Notes: generated from the sequence alone by a model not told the origin. 64,000 nt of DNA from Acanthamoeba sp. SK_2022b (GCA_027943245.1 JANDJZ010000093.1:1-64000); one strand, 5' to 3'. Counted from the stretch's first letter, positions 23,950 through 36,486 are shown. Numbers and translations are program-made.

Positions 23950-24925
23950 AGAAGTCGTACTGGCGTCATTGGGGGGCAAGAGGCTTTTCATTTGTCTGTT
24001 TGTACTTTACAGGCGCTTGACTGCCCAGTTTACCTCCCCACCTCACTATCGGACGCATCTTGGTGCCGCAACTCCCAACTTGTTTCTTCTAAGTGTAGTA
24101 CGGCATTCTCCCGGCAGTCTCCTCTTTGACCTAGTGCGCAACCAGCACACTCAACCCTGGCACAAAGCCCAACAAGGCAACAAGCGTATAATTTTTTATT
24201 TGGAGCACTTCCGCATCCAGAGGCAAATTTAAGATCAAGCTTGTGATGACACGATATCTACGATATTCTGGTCATCTAAGCGACTGAGGCCAGAGCCGAC
24301 AACCTAAACAATGAACGAAGAGAGTGAGGAGCGGAAAGCAGAAGAAGTTGGTTGATGATGAGAGATGAAATTTGGGCGGTCAGGAAATTGGCTTGATGAT
24401 CAAGATTTTTGAGTTCATAGTCGTTCATACGGGAAAAGAATGTGTCATCACTCCGCCAAGGGTGTCGGGACAAGAGCAGAAGCGCACCATTGCGGTTGGC
24501 CTGAGATCCGAGGCGGAATCGCGCCGGAGCGATTTTAGCGTCGCAAAATCATCTCCGCTTTCCTGTGAAGAATCAAATGTGTGTTAGGTCAAGGAGCACG
24601 CGCAAACTGTTCACTTGCGAGGAAAGGGGAAATCAGAGAATCGCAATTTACTCTTCAACAGCATGGTTATGAAATCTGAGGTTCATCATTTACTACGGTG
24701 GCGGCAGGGTCTTGGGGCCACATACCTTGCGAGTTGAAAATTACCGTTGTCAGGCGTCTTACACGGCTTGGTGGCAGTGTGGTCAGGCCATAGTTCGTTG
24801 CTTGTGTGGTGCGTGGGGCAGGGAAGAAGTGAAGTGTAAAACGCCCTGAAAAAACACAAAACGAAAAACGAAAAAAAGTCCGTTCGTTGAAACCGGGCAT
24901 TTGCCCGTTTTTTGTAAGGGTCCGG
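23950..24925. other. convergent intergenic region
   Basis: This lies between the stops of the receptor (plus) and the OTU gene (minus) and should hold both 3' UTRs. The minus strand has one exon-like open stretch at about 24430-24562 (after TTCTTCACAG, reading ESGDDFATLKSLRRDSAS). I could not join it to anything, so it is not called as a gene. Nothing else was seen. Confidence 0.45.
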
Positions 24926-26964
24926 TCACCACCGGAGCAGGTCGGTCACGTCCTGGGCCACCGCGGCGATCTTGGCATTGGCCGAGGTGCGGAGGCGCGG
25001 AATGAGGCTCTCCAAGGCCAGCCCCGCCACAAAGGTCGTGGATTCCCGGTCCCCGTACATCTGAGGCAGCATCGGCCATGAGCGTCGCCTCACCCCACCA
25101 CAAGGCAAAGGGACAGCGAAGGGGGCGTGCGCTGTACCAACGTGCCGAGCGAGATGAGGAGCGGGTAGAGCGTCTCGGGATCCTCCTCGCCCTGTAGCAT
25201 CTGGAGGGCCGCATCAACGCAAAAGGGAAGTCAGTCGCGACATGCTCGTGTGGCGATCACGGAGCGAGAGGGTCGCACCTGCTTGACGAGGGACAAGGCA
25301 CATCGCTTCCCGTTGGTCATCGTTGTGTCATCACACAAGATGGAGGAGAAGCTACTCCGCGGCACCGCGAGGGAGAAGAAAAGAGGGGCAGAGTGTGAGC
25401 ACAGAGCAAACGCTAGTTAGTGGTGATGGGAAGCTGAAGGGTGCGCCTATACTTGAGCACGACGTTGGCAACGGGAAGCTTGATGCGCTGGTCCTTGGTG
25501 GTGGCCAGGGGCGTCAGGGCTTCCAGGATCTTAACCGCATTCTTCGCGGCTACGCTCTCGAGCGATGGATGGGCAAACATATTGGCGAAGAACTTGAGGG
25601 CAATCATGCAGTTGACCTGCGGGTTCTGTGTAGAGATCTACACACCACACCACACACATGTGAGAAAGAATGAGCGCGATTGCCAATCGGCTGAATGGTG
25701 TTCAGGGGCATGCCTGTAGGCGCGCTAGGAGGTCGTCCAGGAAGCGCGGATTCGCGCTTTGCACGGCAACGTAGTGCTCGGCCGCTCGCGGGTGCAGGAT
25801 GAGCAGCCGAAGGATGTCCAGCACTGCACGGGCACCACCGCCATATCATCAGTAAATCAAAGACGCGGATCTGTGTCCTAGTGAATGCGGGGGAGGGAGG
25901 GCAGGGGACCTGGGAAGAGCTTGGCGGCAGGCCAGCCGAGGAATTTGTCGATGAGCGCAAACTCGGGTCCGCTAAAGCTCGTGGCGGCGTAGGTCGTCGC
26001 CTCGCGGAGCGTGTCCAGTGTCCTGCTGATCAGCGCGAGTTGGGCCGAGCTGACGCTGTGACCGTCCATTGCCGCAGCGAGTTCGTTGTTGAACTGCAGG
26101 AGCTTCTTGTGGATGCCGTCCAATTGTCCCTGCGCGTACAGCACAGGTGCCCCTCGCTGCATGTTCATGGGCCACGAAGAGTGGAGAGAGAGAGAGAACG
26201 GTAACGAGTCAGTGTATTCACTGCGACAATGGAGGCGGCTGTGGCTGCTGCGGGGGAGGGGTGAGACGTTTACCCGCTTTGGAATGTGTTGGCAGATGGG
26301 CAGAGGAGCCACCGACGAAACGGCAGGCTCGGGCGACTGGGAGGGGAGCAGCTGCTTCTTTCGGGGATTCTTCTTTCTGCCCATTGATCGATTCTCGTCG
26401 TCCTCTTCCTCCTTCCGGCTTCGTTCGCCGCTCTCGTAGTCGTCGTCCTCTTCGTCCTCCTCGTCGCCGTAGCTGGCTCTGGCCAACTCCTCCATCACGA
26501 ACCGCAGGGTCTTCTTGGCCATGAGTTCCACCAGCTGTGAGTGCGTCTCCTGCCCCACGCCCTCTTCTTTCAAAAAGGCCTCCGCCGTTTTGGGAATGTC
26601 GTCTGCGATACCAAAGCGGCAGCCGACGAGGGGCCTATCATCAGACGGGTGACCGTGGAGGCCGCATCATGACAAGTGTGAGGGCGGGAGGGATTACCCT
26701 GCTTGTTCCAGGCGATGATGCGCGGCACGGCGTCGCCCAAGTCGACGTAGCACATCATGTCCCATAACTTCCCTCGCCAAGCTAGCTTCTCGGCGCGGGG
26801 CCGCTTGGCCAGTTCGCGCTTGATCTGCTCCTCGCGCTCTCTCTTCATCTTTTCCATCACCGCCAGGATCTTCTGTCGCCTAGCCTCCTCCTCCTGCTCC
26901 TGCTCTTTCTTCTTGTCCCTGTAAGCATGCCACCCACTCAAAGCCATGAGAGTTGTGCCATACA

Positions 26965-27008
<44 letters not shown>

Positions 27009-28360
27009 CAGAAGGGGGGAAGAGAAAGGGAGAGAGGGAGAGAACAAGGCGGTGGCACGTACTCGAGGTATTTCTTGAGTTGGTTCAGTGCCTCTCGTTG
27101 ATCAGCGCTGCCGTCTTCTTCTTCCTCCTCCTCCTCTTCGTCCATCTCATCCTCATCATCTGAGAGCAGCAATAGAAGAGAGTCAGCACATCGCGATCAG
27201 CTTGCTCCGCCTCCGAGTGGCCACTTTACCGTTGCGCTTCTTCTCCTTACCCTTTCCGCGCGGGCTCTTGGCCGTTTGCGCTGTTGTTACAAAACAGTGG
27301 GGACGAGTGAGCAATGGTCCAGTGTTGGCGTGCGGGTTGGAGGGGAGGGCAGAGGCGTTACGAATGAAGGCACGGGACATGAGCTGGATGAGCTCCTCCT
27401 TTTTCTGGCGCTCGGCCCTCTGCTCCTCGAGCTTCTTGAGCAGTGGCGGATCGATGACGGACGCGTCCCTGTGGAGGTAATCGACGTAGTTCTCCGCAGC
27501 GGCGAGCGAATTGGGGAATGCCGGGGCGAGCGCGGGCCACCGGACCGGCTCGCGGTCGATGATTTCCACGAGCGGCACGTAGTGATTCTTGGCCTTGCTC
27601 TGCCAGGCGAGTACCAGCGGCCGCTGCTTGCACTTGCCCTGGCCCAAGCGCGACGGGACAAAGGTGGCGGCCACGCCCGACTCGCCCTGGCCGAACTTGT
27701 CCATGTCGCTGTCGTTGGCGTAGATGAGGATGGGCCGAGCGATAACGTTGGACAGGGCAAAGATGTGCATGAACTCCAGGTAGGACCCCGACTTGCTGGC
27801 GTTGGCCAGGATGCGCTTCCAGTCCTCGTCTCCAAACTGCGGTGCCACCTTGCAGTACCACTCGGTGTTCGTTGACAGCTCCTCGTGCATGCGCTTGCGC
27901 AGCAGCTCGTTGAACACCTGGCCATTGCATTTTGAATTAAATAAATATTCAGAAATATAAAAGCCAAGGGCGAATTCTTCGAAACCAAAAGCAGGAAGAG
28001 GGAGGAAAGGGAAGGCAGACCTCGACGCCGTAGAGGGCACGCGAAATGGCGTGAAGGAGGCAGTTGCCGTCTCCCGTGGTACGCAGCGGGATGAGGTTGG
28101 AGGGGAACTGTTCGGCCAGGCTGTGTGGCAAGTTCTCAGCCTGTGCATCCAAATCCATCATTAAAACAAAACATAAAACACAAAAAGAGCAGCATCAAAA
28201 GGATGAGGAGTACTGTCTCCCAGTCTACGAGGTTGTTGAGTGTGTCATCGTCCATGAGGTTGATAGGGAGAAGGAAGGTGGTGTCGCACGACGGAAGTTC
28301 GACCTCCTTCTTCCCGAACAGCATACACCATTGACACGGGCACGTGGTGCCGTCCATCAT
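24926..28360 (-). CDS. OTU deubiquitinase fused to PFU and PUL domains
   Basis: From ATG 28360 a short Cys-containing leader (TTCPCQWCMLFGKKE) joins an OTU domain of the VCPIP1/A20 type. It shows LRTTGDGNCLLHAISRALYG with the catalytic Cys, SYLEFMHIFALSNVIARPIL, and NHYVPLVE with the catalytic His. After a Lys-rich linker and an acidic stretch (DEDEMDEEEEE) comes a PFU-like ubiquitin-binding segment: MMCYVDLGDAVPRIIAWNKQ, DDIPKTAEAFLKEEG, LVELMAKKT. The rest is a PUL domain as in PLAA/Doa1: FLGWPAAKLFP, VLDILRLLIL, MIALKFFANMFAHPSLES, DPETLYPLLISLGTL, stop at 24926 after DLLRW. I checked that introns at the OTU-linker, linker-acidic, acidic-PFU and within-PFU joins keep frame. PUL binds the AAA ATPase p97/Cdc48. 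The inferred role is deubiquitination of p97 clients. The start could lie further upstream. Confidence 0.82.
26963..27008. repeat. (ACGC)n tetranucleotide repeat in OTU-gene intron
   Basis: About eleven copies of a four-base CACG/ACGC unit lie in the intron between the acidic exon (ending KKYLE) and the exon starting DKKKEQEQ. Confidence 0.9.
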
Positions 28361-28593
28361 GCCCACTCTCCTTTTGTATTTGTTGCTCTCTCTGTGCGTA
28401 AAGCTGTGGCTGGTCCAGGCACCAACAACAAGCACCGCGTTCTGCCAATACTCAACACTTTTCTGCGCTTTCGCCTTTCAGCGAAATAAAGAAACAACGA
28501 AAAGAGAAAAAAAGAGGCAAGAATGGGTCTCGTTTGGGTTTCGGGAGATGGTGGTTCTTGCTTGTGAGCGGTGTATGTACAAGGGGCCATAGA

Positions 28594-31500
28594 TCAGAGG
28601 CGAACAACGGTCACCGTGACGTTATCTTTACATTCTTTGTTGTGCAGAGCCACCTTCAGCAGGTGCTGCGCTGCGTCGGCTGCAGTTCGCGTGCGCACCA
28701 GGTCGAGCGCCCTTCGGCCAGAGATCACGTCCCACAACTGCCGAGTCGTCGCGTAGTGCGTGAGCAGCTGCAGGCAAGGAGCAGAGCAGCAGCGGAAGGG
28801 ACGTACCCCGTCGGAGGCGAGGATGAGGTGGGTGTCGTGGGGAGTGAGCTTGACGGGTTCGGAGATGTAGGGGACGGCGATCATGCCCGACTCGTTGTCC
28901 TTGGCAAAGTGGTCGCCCAGTGCTCGCGTGATGGCGATGCCTCCTCCTATCCGCGTCTGCCCCTCGTTAACGTCGATGCCGGTGCGCGTCATCCGCTCTC
29001 GCTCCTCCTCGTTGGCCAGCTTGTGGTCCCGCGTTAAGGGCACCACCTTGTTCCCACAGCTGTTGGAGATCACCCAACCGGCGGGGCGTCAGACTCGTCC
29101 AGGCCGAGTGGGGAGGAGGGGGGGGGGGGGGGGGAAGGGGACGCACTTCATGAATGCAGACGAGTCGCCCGCGTTGGCGGCCTGCACGTATCGATCACTG
29201 CCGTACCGCCAGACGAGCACCACGGTGGCCGTGCACCCCTCGTACTCGTACCGCGACATCTTGTTGTCCACGCTCATGAATGCCAAATGCAGCAGCTCCG
29301 TGGCGTCCTCCTGCGGCGCACCGAGACGCTTCATTTGGGCCGTGATTTGCTGGGCGGTGGCCACAGGGGCGACGTCAGCCATCCGCGTCATGGTCCGAGC
29401 TAGGGCCGAGGCAAACGTACCTGCGGCATGAGATTGATCGCAGCGTTGGAGGCTTCCTTGCCGCCGTGGCCATCGAATACGCAGAACAGGGCATGCTCGG
29501 GTTTGTCGCCCAGGGGCGCATGCTCGCAGTGCGCATCCTGGCGATCGAAAGCGTTGTGGCATCAAACATCAGTCGTGGTGGCGCAAACGCAAACGCAACG
29601 GCCAAAGATGGGGAGGAGGAGGAAGAAGAAGAGGAGGAGGAGGAGGAGGAGGAGGAGGAGGGCAACCTCTTGCTGGATGGCGTCCTTCTTGGCCCTCTGC
29701 AGGCCAGGTTTGTTCAAATCCTCGACAGCGCAGTACTCCTGGATCAGCAAGCTATCATCTCGCGGCAGTATCTCGTTGTCCTCCAGCTCTCGAAGGAATT
29801 CTTCCTCCTCTCCGTCTTCGCTCACCACGGATAGTCTCGAGCCGACGTCGCTGCCGGACGACTCCAGGTCCACCTTCTCCTTACCCGGCTCTGTCAGCTG
29901 CAGGTCCTTTGCCGCCTCGTCCAGCTGCTTGAGCAGCTCGTCCTTGGCGGTCTCCTTGTTCCCCATCGTTCGGAACATGTCAAAGGTGTTTCCCTCCGCC
30001 GGAGCGTGGCCCGCGATGGTAGATCCTCCCGGGGTCCCGTTCCCGTCTTTGCATCGGTCGCCCGCCTCGAGGGTCAGTACACGAGCGCTCTCCCGCAGCA
30101 GCTTTAACCAGTGTTTGGTGGTGGTGGTGGAGGAGGAGACTACGTACTTGCAGAGACGCCTTTAAGGCGAGCTCGCCTGCCCAGAGATCCGTTGGGAATC
30201 TGGAAGTGCTCTTCCTCTTTTCCATCTGAGTGACGTGAGAAAAAGGAAAAGAGACGGCCCGCACGCGGTGGTGTGCACGGCAGGTCAGACGACTGTGTTA
30301 ACGAGGGGAGGGGGAGAAGGGGAGGAATACCTTCGCCCGGCGCCAAGTGGTGATAGTTGTCCTGCTTGGGTTTGATGAGGACCTTGGCCTTCTGTCCCGG
30401 GGCCGCTCCCGTGAGGAGCGTCTTGAGGGAGGTGAGCTCCACCAGCACCTTCTTCCACTCGCCCTGGCCTGTACCACCGTTGAGAGCGATATGGTTCGTC
30501 AAAGCGTGTGGAAGAAGAGGAGAAAGAGATCGCGATGGGGTAACAGTTACCGAAGCCGAGCTGCCCGAGCGGGTTGCCCCGCATGTCGAGCTCGTCTAGA
30601 TTCTTGAGTAATCGGAAGTGGTCGGGCAGATCCACCAGGCGATTCGACATCAAGTGGAGCTTCTTGAGGCTGGAGGCCAGATTGGTGATGGACTGGGGAA
30701 TCTCGGTGAGGTTGTTGCACTCGATCGACAGCACCTCGACCTTGGGCAACGTGGTGAGCCCTTCGGGGAAGGCGGTGAACTTGTTGTAGCCGATGCAAAG
30801 TTCGATCAGGTTTTTGAGTCGGCTCAGGTCCGTGGGCACGCTTGTGAGCAGGTTGTTGCTCACATCCACTTTCTCCAGCTGCTCAAACTCCCAGAACTGC
30901 AACACGTCGAGAGACGTGTGAGAATGGACAAGGAGGAAAGGCGGGGGTGAGCAGCAGCCAAACGGCTCAAACACGTACCTCGGGAGGCAGTGAGCGAATG
31001 AAGTTGCCGGCCAGCCTCACCATCTTGAGGCTGCGCATGCGGCACAGGTCGGGGGGCACGCTAGCAATAAAATTGTAGGAGAGGTTGAGCGTGTGGAGCT
31101 CGTGCATGCTAACGAGTACTGTAGGGAACTGAGCGAGGCGGTTGCTGTTGAGGAACATCTTGGAGACAGCCTTGAGCTTTGCGATGGATTTGGGGAGCTT
31201 GGTGATACGATTGCTCTGGACATCGAGGATAATCAGCTTGGACAGCTTGTCGATGCTCTTAGGGAGCTTGACGAGCTGGTTGTGGCTTGCGACGAGCACC
31301 GTCAGGTTGGTAAGCTTGGCTGCGCGGGTCAACAACAACAACGAGGGCAAAGCATGAGCGAATGCAAGTGTACAACGGCGCACAGCCCACGCTACCGAGC
31401 AAGGGGAGAGGAGGAGGTGGTGGGAGGCTTGGCACCAATATCGGGTGAGAGCAGCGCAAGCTTGTTGGCATGAACATCGAGAATTTGAAGCGTGTTACGC

Positions 31501-32008
31501 GAGTAAAGCGATTCCGGCAATTCGCTGAGGTCCTGGCGGCTCATGTCGGCCTGGAAGGAGCTGTCACCCATCATTGACCATAGAGGCGTTTCTTCTTCAT
31601 TTCGCACATCGCTGCAGTTGAATTGGAAGTGAGCAGAACTGAATTCGTGATCCTTCCGGATGCCGAAAAGAAAAACTAACTGATGAGGGGAACGCACCTG
31701 CGCCACACATGAAGGGATTGACTGCGCACGAGCTCGGGTCGAGAACTAACACCCTTGAGGGACGTTGATCGAGGAAGCTCGGCGGGTCTGGAGGACGCGC
31801 CAGAAGCGGGGGGCTGTATAGTGGTGCCCGTGCGCTGAAGCCGGGTCGCGGGGGGTGCGCCGGCGGCATGGCCACTCTTGCTCTTGTCCTTGAGTCTCTT
31901 CATCCCCCTCAACAGATCCAATTTCTGAAGGAGGGCATGCTTCTTGTCCGCTGCTCCCTCATCTTTCTTTTTCTTTCCATTCTCTTTCGAAACGCCCTCG
32001 TCGCTCAT
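28594..32008 (-). CDS. leucine-rich-repeat PP2C protein phosphatase
   Basis: ATG 32008 opens a basic Ser/Pro-rich leader (MSDEGVSKENGKKKKDEG). About ten LRRs follow, for example LTNLTVLVASHNQLVKLPKS, LIILDVQSNRITKLPKSI, LEKVDVSNNLLTSVPTDLSR and LDELDMRGNPLGQLGFG. A linker with an acidic patch leads to a PP2C domain with the metal-binding landmarks in order: FCVFDGHGGKEA, NAGDSSAFM, LTRDHKLANEEERERM, RIGGGIAITRALGDHFAKD, THLILASDG, and CKDNVTVTVV near the stop at 28594. The order LRR then PP2C recalls PHLPP phosphatases, which act on AKT-type kinases, but PHLPP also has a PH-like domain that I do not see. About eleven exons. A GGA repeat at 29613-29660 and a G-run near 29117-29134 lie in introns. 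Confidence 0.85.
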
Positions 32009-32296
32009 TGTGTGAATGGAGGGGGTGCGGATGAAAAACAATATGAACGAGGGCTCGTCAGTTCAGACTCCCACGCACAGGCGTCCAGCGTCGCCCCCCC
32101 TCAGGCCAAAATGAAAGCAGCACGCAGAAGGCTCTCGGGTCGCAGCGTGGTTGCGCCAACACCTCACACCACAACTTCAATCCCACTTAACGTGGCGGTC
32201 AGCACCGTAGGCAACCGTTTCCTGGTCGTGAATTTCTGTTCTTTTCCAAGCAACATTTCTTAGTTGAATTCTCTATCTTTCAGGGCCGAACACAAC

Positions 32297-33046
32297 ATGT
32301 CGCTCCTGGGAGGCCTTCCGTCTGAGAATCGAAACAACTTCTCGGTGGCTGCGAGGAAATCTGGTGGTCCTGGCAACAAGCCCAAACCGACCGCTAAGGT
32401 GCATAGTTTGTTTGATGTACTTTATGGCATCGCGATTTTGGCCCATGTAAACGTGTGCAAATCTGCTTGTTCCTTAGGCGCCGGCCTTGTACACAGCCAC
32501 ACACGATACTGCTCCGCCCCCGAACCAAGGTTCATCCACATCTCTTTCCTCTCTCTGATGCATCGGTGCCTGATTCCGCTGTCTTGAGCGCCGAGCAGTC
32601 ATCTCCACGGAGAAAACAGACTTGCTATTCCGGAAGCTTATGCAGAAGCAGGAGGGTTTGGTACGCGCCGCTCTCGAGTGGACAGTTGTGCTTTTCCCGT
32701 GGGCTCATGCTGCAGCGTGTAATATGGGCATCAGAGTGGTGGAGTACACAAGCGAGAAGCGGACGACAAGGTCGAAGCGCAGGAGCGACGCACGAAACAG
32801 ATGAAGACGTCGCGAAGCGAAAAGGGCAAGGAGCGTATCGACAAGGGAGACGGCGAGGGGAATGCCGAAGACGAAGAGGAAGATGAGAACAACAACAACA
32901 ACAACAGCGCTACCGTAGTAGTGGTGGAGGACGACGAAGCCGAGGAAGTGGAGGCAGAAGAAGAGAGCACAAAAGAAAAGAGGTCTAGAAGGAAGAAGCC
33001 CGCCCGTTCGAACACCTCGCGGAAGAAGAGAAAGATGGACGACTAG
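32297..33046 (+). CDS. small charged nuclear protein, unknown family
   Basis: Four exons can be joined in frame. ATG 32297 gives MSLLGGLPSENRNNFSVAAR and ends PKPTAK; exon 2 is APALYTATHDTAPPPNQ; exon 3 is VISTEKTDLLFRKLMQKQEG. The last exon starts READDKVEAQERRTKQMK and ends with an acidic, Asn-rich and then Lys/Arg-rich tail finishing KKRKMDD at TAG 33046. The N-terminal MSLLGGLP plus short proline segments, then a coiled coil and NLS-like tail, looks like a spliceosome- or chromatin-associated small protein, but I cannot name the family. Its 5' region (32009-32296) is shared with the divergent phosphatase gene. Confidence 0.55.
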
Positions 33047-33500
33047 CTTATCGGAGACGCCATCCTTTTCGAACGCACAAATGCGCTTTCTTCCAGGTGA
33101 GAGAACACAGTGATCAGCTAAACAGCGAGGCAGGGTTGCGCAGTCCGCCATCTGTGCCTGGTTGGCTGCTGTGCCGCCCCTCGGCGCGAGCTTTGGGCAG
33201 ACGTTTACAAATAGAGCGTATGTTCGCAACACGTCTTGAGGTTGCTTGTGACCGAGCAGGACCAGGTGGGGGTGGGTAGCGTGAAAACACAGGCAGGTCC
33301 GCCCGATTTGGAAGACGGAGGCGTGGGAAGGAAGGCCAGTGAGTGGCGTCTTGTGTGTGACCAGCGACTGGAGCGGATTGACGTCGACTCCCCCCCCCCC
33401 TCCAAACCGGCCGGCAGCACCGGACCGCAAACCAGTGGCCACTTTTCTCCGCACGCGCGCACACGCACCAAAAGGAAGCAGCGGCTACGTCCTCTACGAC
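33047..33500. other. intergenic spacer before MRG15
   Basis: It holds the 3' UTR of the small nuclear protein and the MRG15 promoter. The MRG15 frame stays open upstream of ATG 33501 to an in-frame ATG at 33339, but that stretch is proline-rich and unlike the family, so I read it as leader. A C-run (33391-33400) is present. Confidence 0.5.
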
Positions 33501-35067
33501 ATGACTCAGACCATCAAGCCGCAGTACCATGAGGGCGAGCTCATATTCGCCTTCCACCATTCCTTTCTTTATGAAGCCAAGGTGAGGTGTCTGCGGCGCA
33601 CCTGTGCCGGTCCGGCTTGTGCCCTGTCGGTGAGCGTAGCCACACTCACACCCATTGGGAACCATTGTTTTGGGGGAGCAGATACTTAAGACCGAACTGC
33701 GGACAGAGATCGATAAGAGTGGAGATAGCACCGTGCGCAAGCCTTACTACTTAATCCATTATCAAGGATGGAAGGACAGGTTTGCTCCTGCACCACCATC
33801 CTCCTACCTTCCTCCTTTTTTCTCTCCCCCCCACAGCACACAGGAAAAAGATTTTGCCTGCCCGGCCTAACCGAAGCTGGAATACACATCTTGGGTCTCA
33901 GATGGAACGAGTGGGTGGACCACGCGCGAATGCTGAAGCACAACCCGGCTAGCGTGCTCATGCGTAAAAAGCTACTCGGGGAGATCATGAAAAACAAGTC
34001 TACGGCGGCCAAGAAGGGCAAGGCTTGTACGTGAACCACCGATGCTGTCTCTTTACTCGCTGTGTGTGATCTTTGATGCCTCATACCCTGTTTCCCCGTC
34101 GTGTGTATCGATGCGACATCTTCCCTACATACAGCCAGCCGCAAGCGTAAGGCCTCTGAGATGGTACACACACCTCGTGCACGACATTCTTGAAAAGTGA
34201 CACTCACACATATGGCGTGTCGGTTATCGGCGCGTAGCGAGGCCACAAGAACACAGTGCCCATTGACATACCGATGAAGCTGCAGAAGAGACTAGTGCGT
34301 GACCAGCGCTTGATCTCCAACAAATGCGTACATTCCTGCTCTGCTCCGCTGCTCTATCTTTCTCGTCGCCAGCCGCGAGGTGTTGACGCGTGCCTCGTGT
34401 GTTCTCTGTTGCGTACTCAGTTGATTCCTCTGCCGAGGGACCCCAGCGTTGCTCAGATCCTCAACAGTTACAAGGCGCAAATCAAAGAGGAAGAGCAGCG
34501 GGAAGGCGAAAGGTTGGGATGCCTTCTCCTATCTGACATCTTCCACGCATGGACCTCCTCCGGAGAGCTCACTGTGCGTGGACTGCAGGGAGGTCGAGGT
34601 AGTAGACGGGATCCAGAAATACTTTGACGCGGCGCTTGGGAGTCTGCTGCTCTACCGATTTGAGCGAATACAGTACGCCGAGGCCATTAAGTCGTTCGCC
34701 AACAAGACCATGTCGGAAGTGTACGGCGCGGAGCACCTGCTACGACTATTTGGTACGCACCCTGCCTTATACCAGAGTAGCTACCGCTCCCTCTTCCTCC
34801 TCTCGTTAACGCTGTCTCGCATCGGGGCATGTGCAGTAAGACTTCCCGAGCTGGTGGCGGAGGCAGGCATCGACGAAGAAGGCCGCCAGTACATCAAGGA
34901 AAAGGCCGAGGCCATACTGGGGTAACCCCCCCCCCCATGCGTTCTCTACAGTCGAGCGCTCACGTAGATGGAACCGCCTGTGCAGATACATCAAGGAGAA
35001 CAGGAAGACGATGCTGCTCAAGGAGTACGAAGAATCCTCCCCGGTCTATCGGCGCATGGCTCAGTAG
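33501..35067 (+). CDS. MRG15: MRG15/MORF4L1 homologue (chromodomain and MRG domain)
   Basis: ATG 33501 gives MTQTIKPQYHEGELIFAFHH, matching the usual N-terminal strand of the MRG15 chromo barrel. This continues through FLYEAKILKTELR, RKPYYLIHYQGWKD and RWNEWVDHARMLKH, with the aromatic Tyr/Trp residues of the methyl-lysine cage. A Lys-rich linker (KNKSTAAKKGKA, SRKRKASEM) follows. The MRG domain has IDIPMKLQKRLVRDQRLI, LPRDPSVAQILNSYKAQ, IQKYFDAALGSLLLYRFER, YGAEHLLRLF and VRLPELVAEAG, ending EYEESSPVYRRMAQ at TAG 35067. Family members read H3K36 methylation and scaffold the NuA4/Tip60 and Sin3-Rpd3S complexes. About eight exons. Confidence 0.9.
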
Positions 35068-35372
35068 ACAGACACGGAGAGAACGGTGTGTGCGCGTGTT
35101 GTGATTTGATGCAACGCGGCGCTGCGTGTGTTCTTCGGTTGGCATGACGGTCGTTTAGGTAGCTGATGCGAGCAAACGACAGAGTCCACTTCTTTATTTC
35201 GTGTGACACCGTGGTGCCATGCTCGCGTCAGATGTCGACGCGATACCGCCAACGCACACCGCCACCTATATGAGACGCCAGGCAGTCTCACCGGCAGCGC
35301 AGCAGGCGAACAAAATAAGACATCGGGCGAGGAGAGAGAGGGGGCGATGGATGAGCAAGGGAGAGAGGGTTA

Positions 35373-36486
35373 TCATTGTGTGGGAGGGGCCTGCTGCTGT
35401 AGCTGTTGATGCTGCTGTGGTGGCGGGCCCTGAGGAGGGAAGGCGGGAGGGACACCCATGGGCGGGAAGCCCTGGGGGGCAAAGCCCTGAGGCGGGAAGG
35501 GAGGAGGGAAGGCGCGCGGGGGTCCGCCCATGGGTGGGTAGCCCATCGGCGCGCCTCGCCCGAACCCGCCTGGAGGGAACTGCGGAGGCGCGAACTGGGG
35601 CGGCAAGTGCATGCCACCCATGGCGCCCATGCCCATGGCCGGGATGCCGGGAGCGGGTGCCGCGAACATCGTGTTGGGTCTCGTCTGAGTGACGAATCGA
35701 GCGGGGTTGTTGGCGGCGAGCAAACGCTCCGCGGCGGAGCCGTGGCGCTCGCCGGTCTTGGAGTCCTTCTTAATGGCGTAGGAGACGGTGATGGCTCGGT
35801 TGCAGAGGTATTGGCCGTTCATGGACTCTATCGCGGCATCCGATGACTCGAAGCTGTCAAAGCTGACAAACCCAAACCCTCGGCTCTCGCCCGTTTCCGG
35901 ATCTCTCATGATCTAAACAAGGCAACGCGACAAGTTAGGCGGTCGCTCACGCGAGAGTGGAAAGAGCTAGAGGCTCATGTCGCCATAGGCAGAGAAGGGG
36001 AGGCAAACCTTGGGGGTTGTGATGATGACGCCAAAGGCCGAGAAGGTGTCGTAGAGCAACTTCTCGTCCACCTCGGCGTCCAAGTTGCCGATGAAGAGGT
36101 TGGCACCCACGTCCACTGTCTTGCCATCGCGCTTGGCCTTATTGACCCGCAGCGGCTTGCCATAGAGCTTAATCATATTCATGATCTTGATCGCGTACTC
36201 GGCGTCCTCTTCTGTCGCGAACTCGACGAACCCATAGCCCTGGTGCAAATTCGTGAGCTTGTCCTTGGGGATGTATACGTTCACTGCACCCACGTAGTGT
36301 CGCAATAAGTCTTTCAATTTGTGAACTTGAAAAGAATTGCGGCACTGAATCAAGTAAGCGCAAGATTAAATTACCTACGGGACCGGCCTGAAGCATGAGC
36401 TCCCACAACAGGGCTTCGGACACTCTAGAATCGAGCTCGCCCACGTATGCGGTTGCATCTTGGTTTCGTTCCTCTCGTGCGTACAT
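35373..36486 (-). CDS. SF3B4: splicing factor 3b subunit 4 (SAP49)
   Basis: ATG 36486 gives [20 protein letters not shown]. An intron then joins GPV to [23 protein letters not shown]1 is typical of SF3B4, with the conserved YIPKDK and [12 protein letters not shown]2 starts [19 protein letters not shown] and, after a second intron, shows [20 protein letters not shown] and [20 protein letters not shown], a hallmark of the family. The C-terminal 90 residues are Pro/Gly/Met-rich with a Gln tail (HQQLQQQ). SF3B4 is the U2 snRNP subunit that contacts pre-mRNA near the branch site and binds SF3B2. Three exons, stop 35373. Confidence 0.93.

Noticed and set aside
24430..24562. Exon-like minus-strand stretch after TTCTTCACAG
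   Set aside because: It could not be joined in frame to any upstream exon, and no motif was seen. Left as spacer.
29613..29660. Poly-Glu reading frame on plus
   Set aside because: It is an antisense reading of a GGA repeat inside an intron of the PP2C gene.
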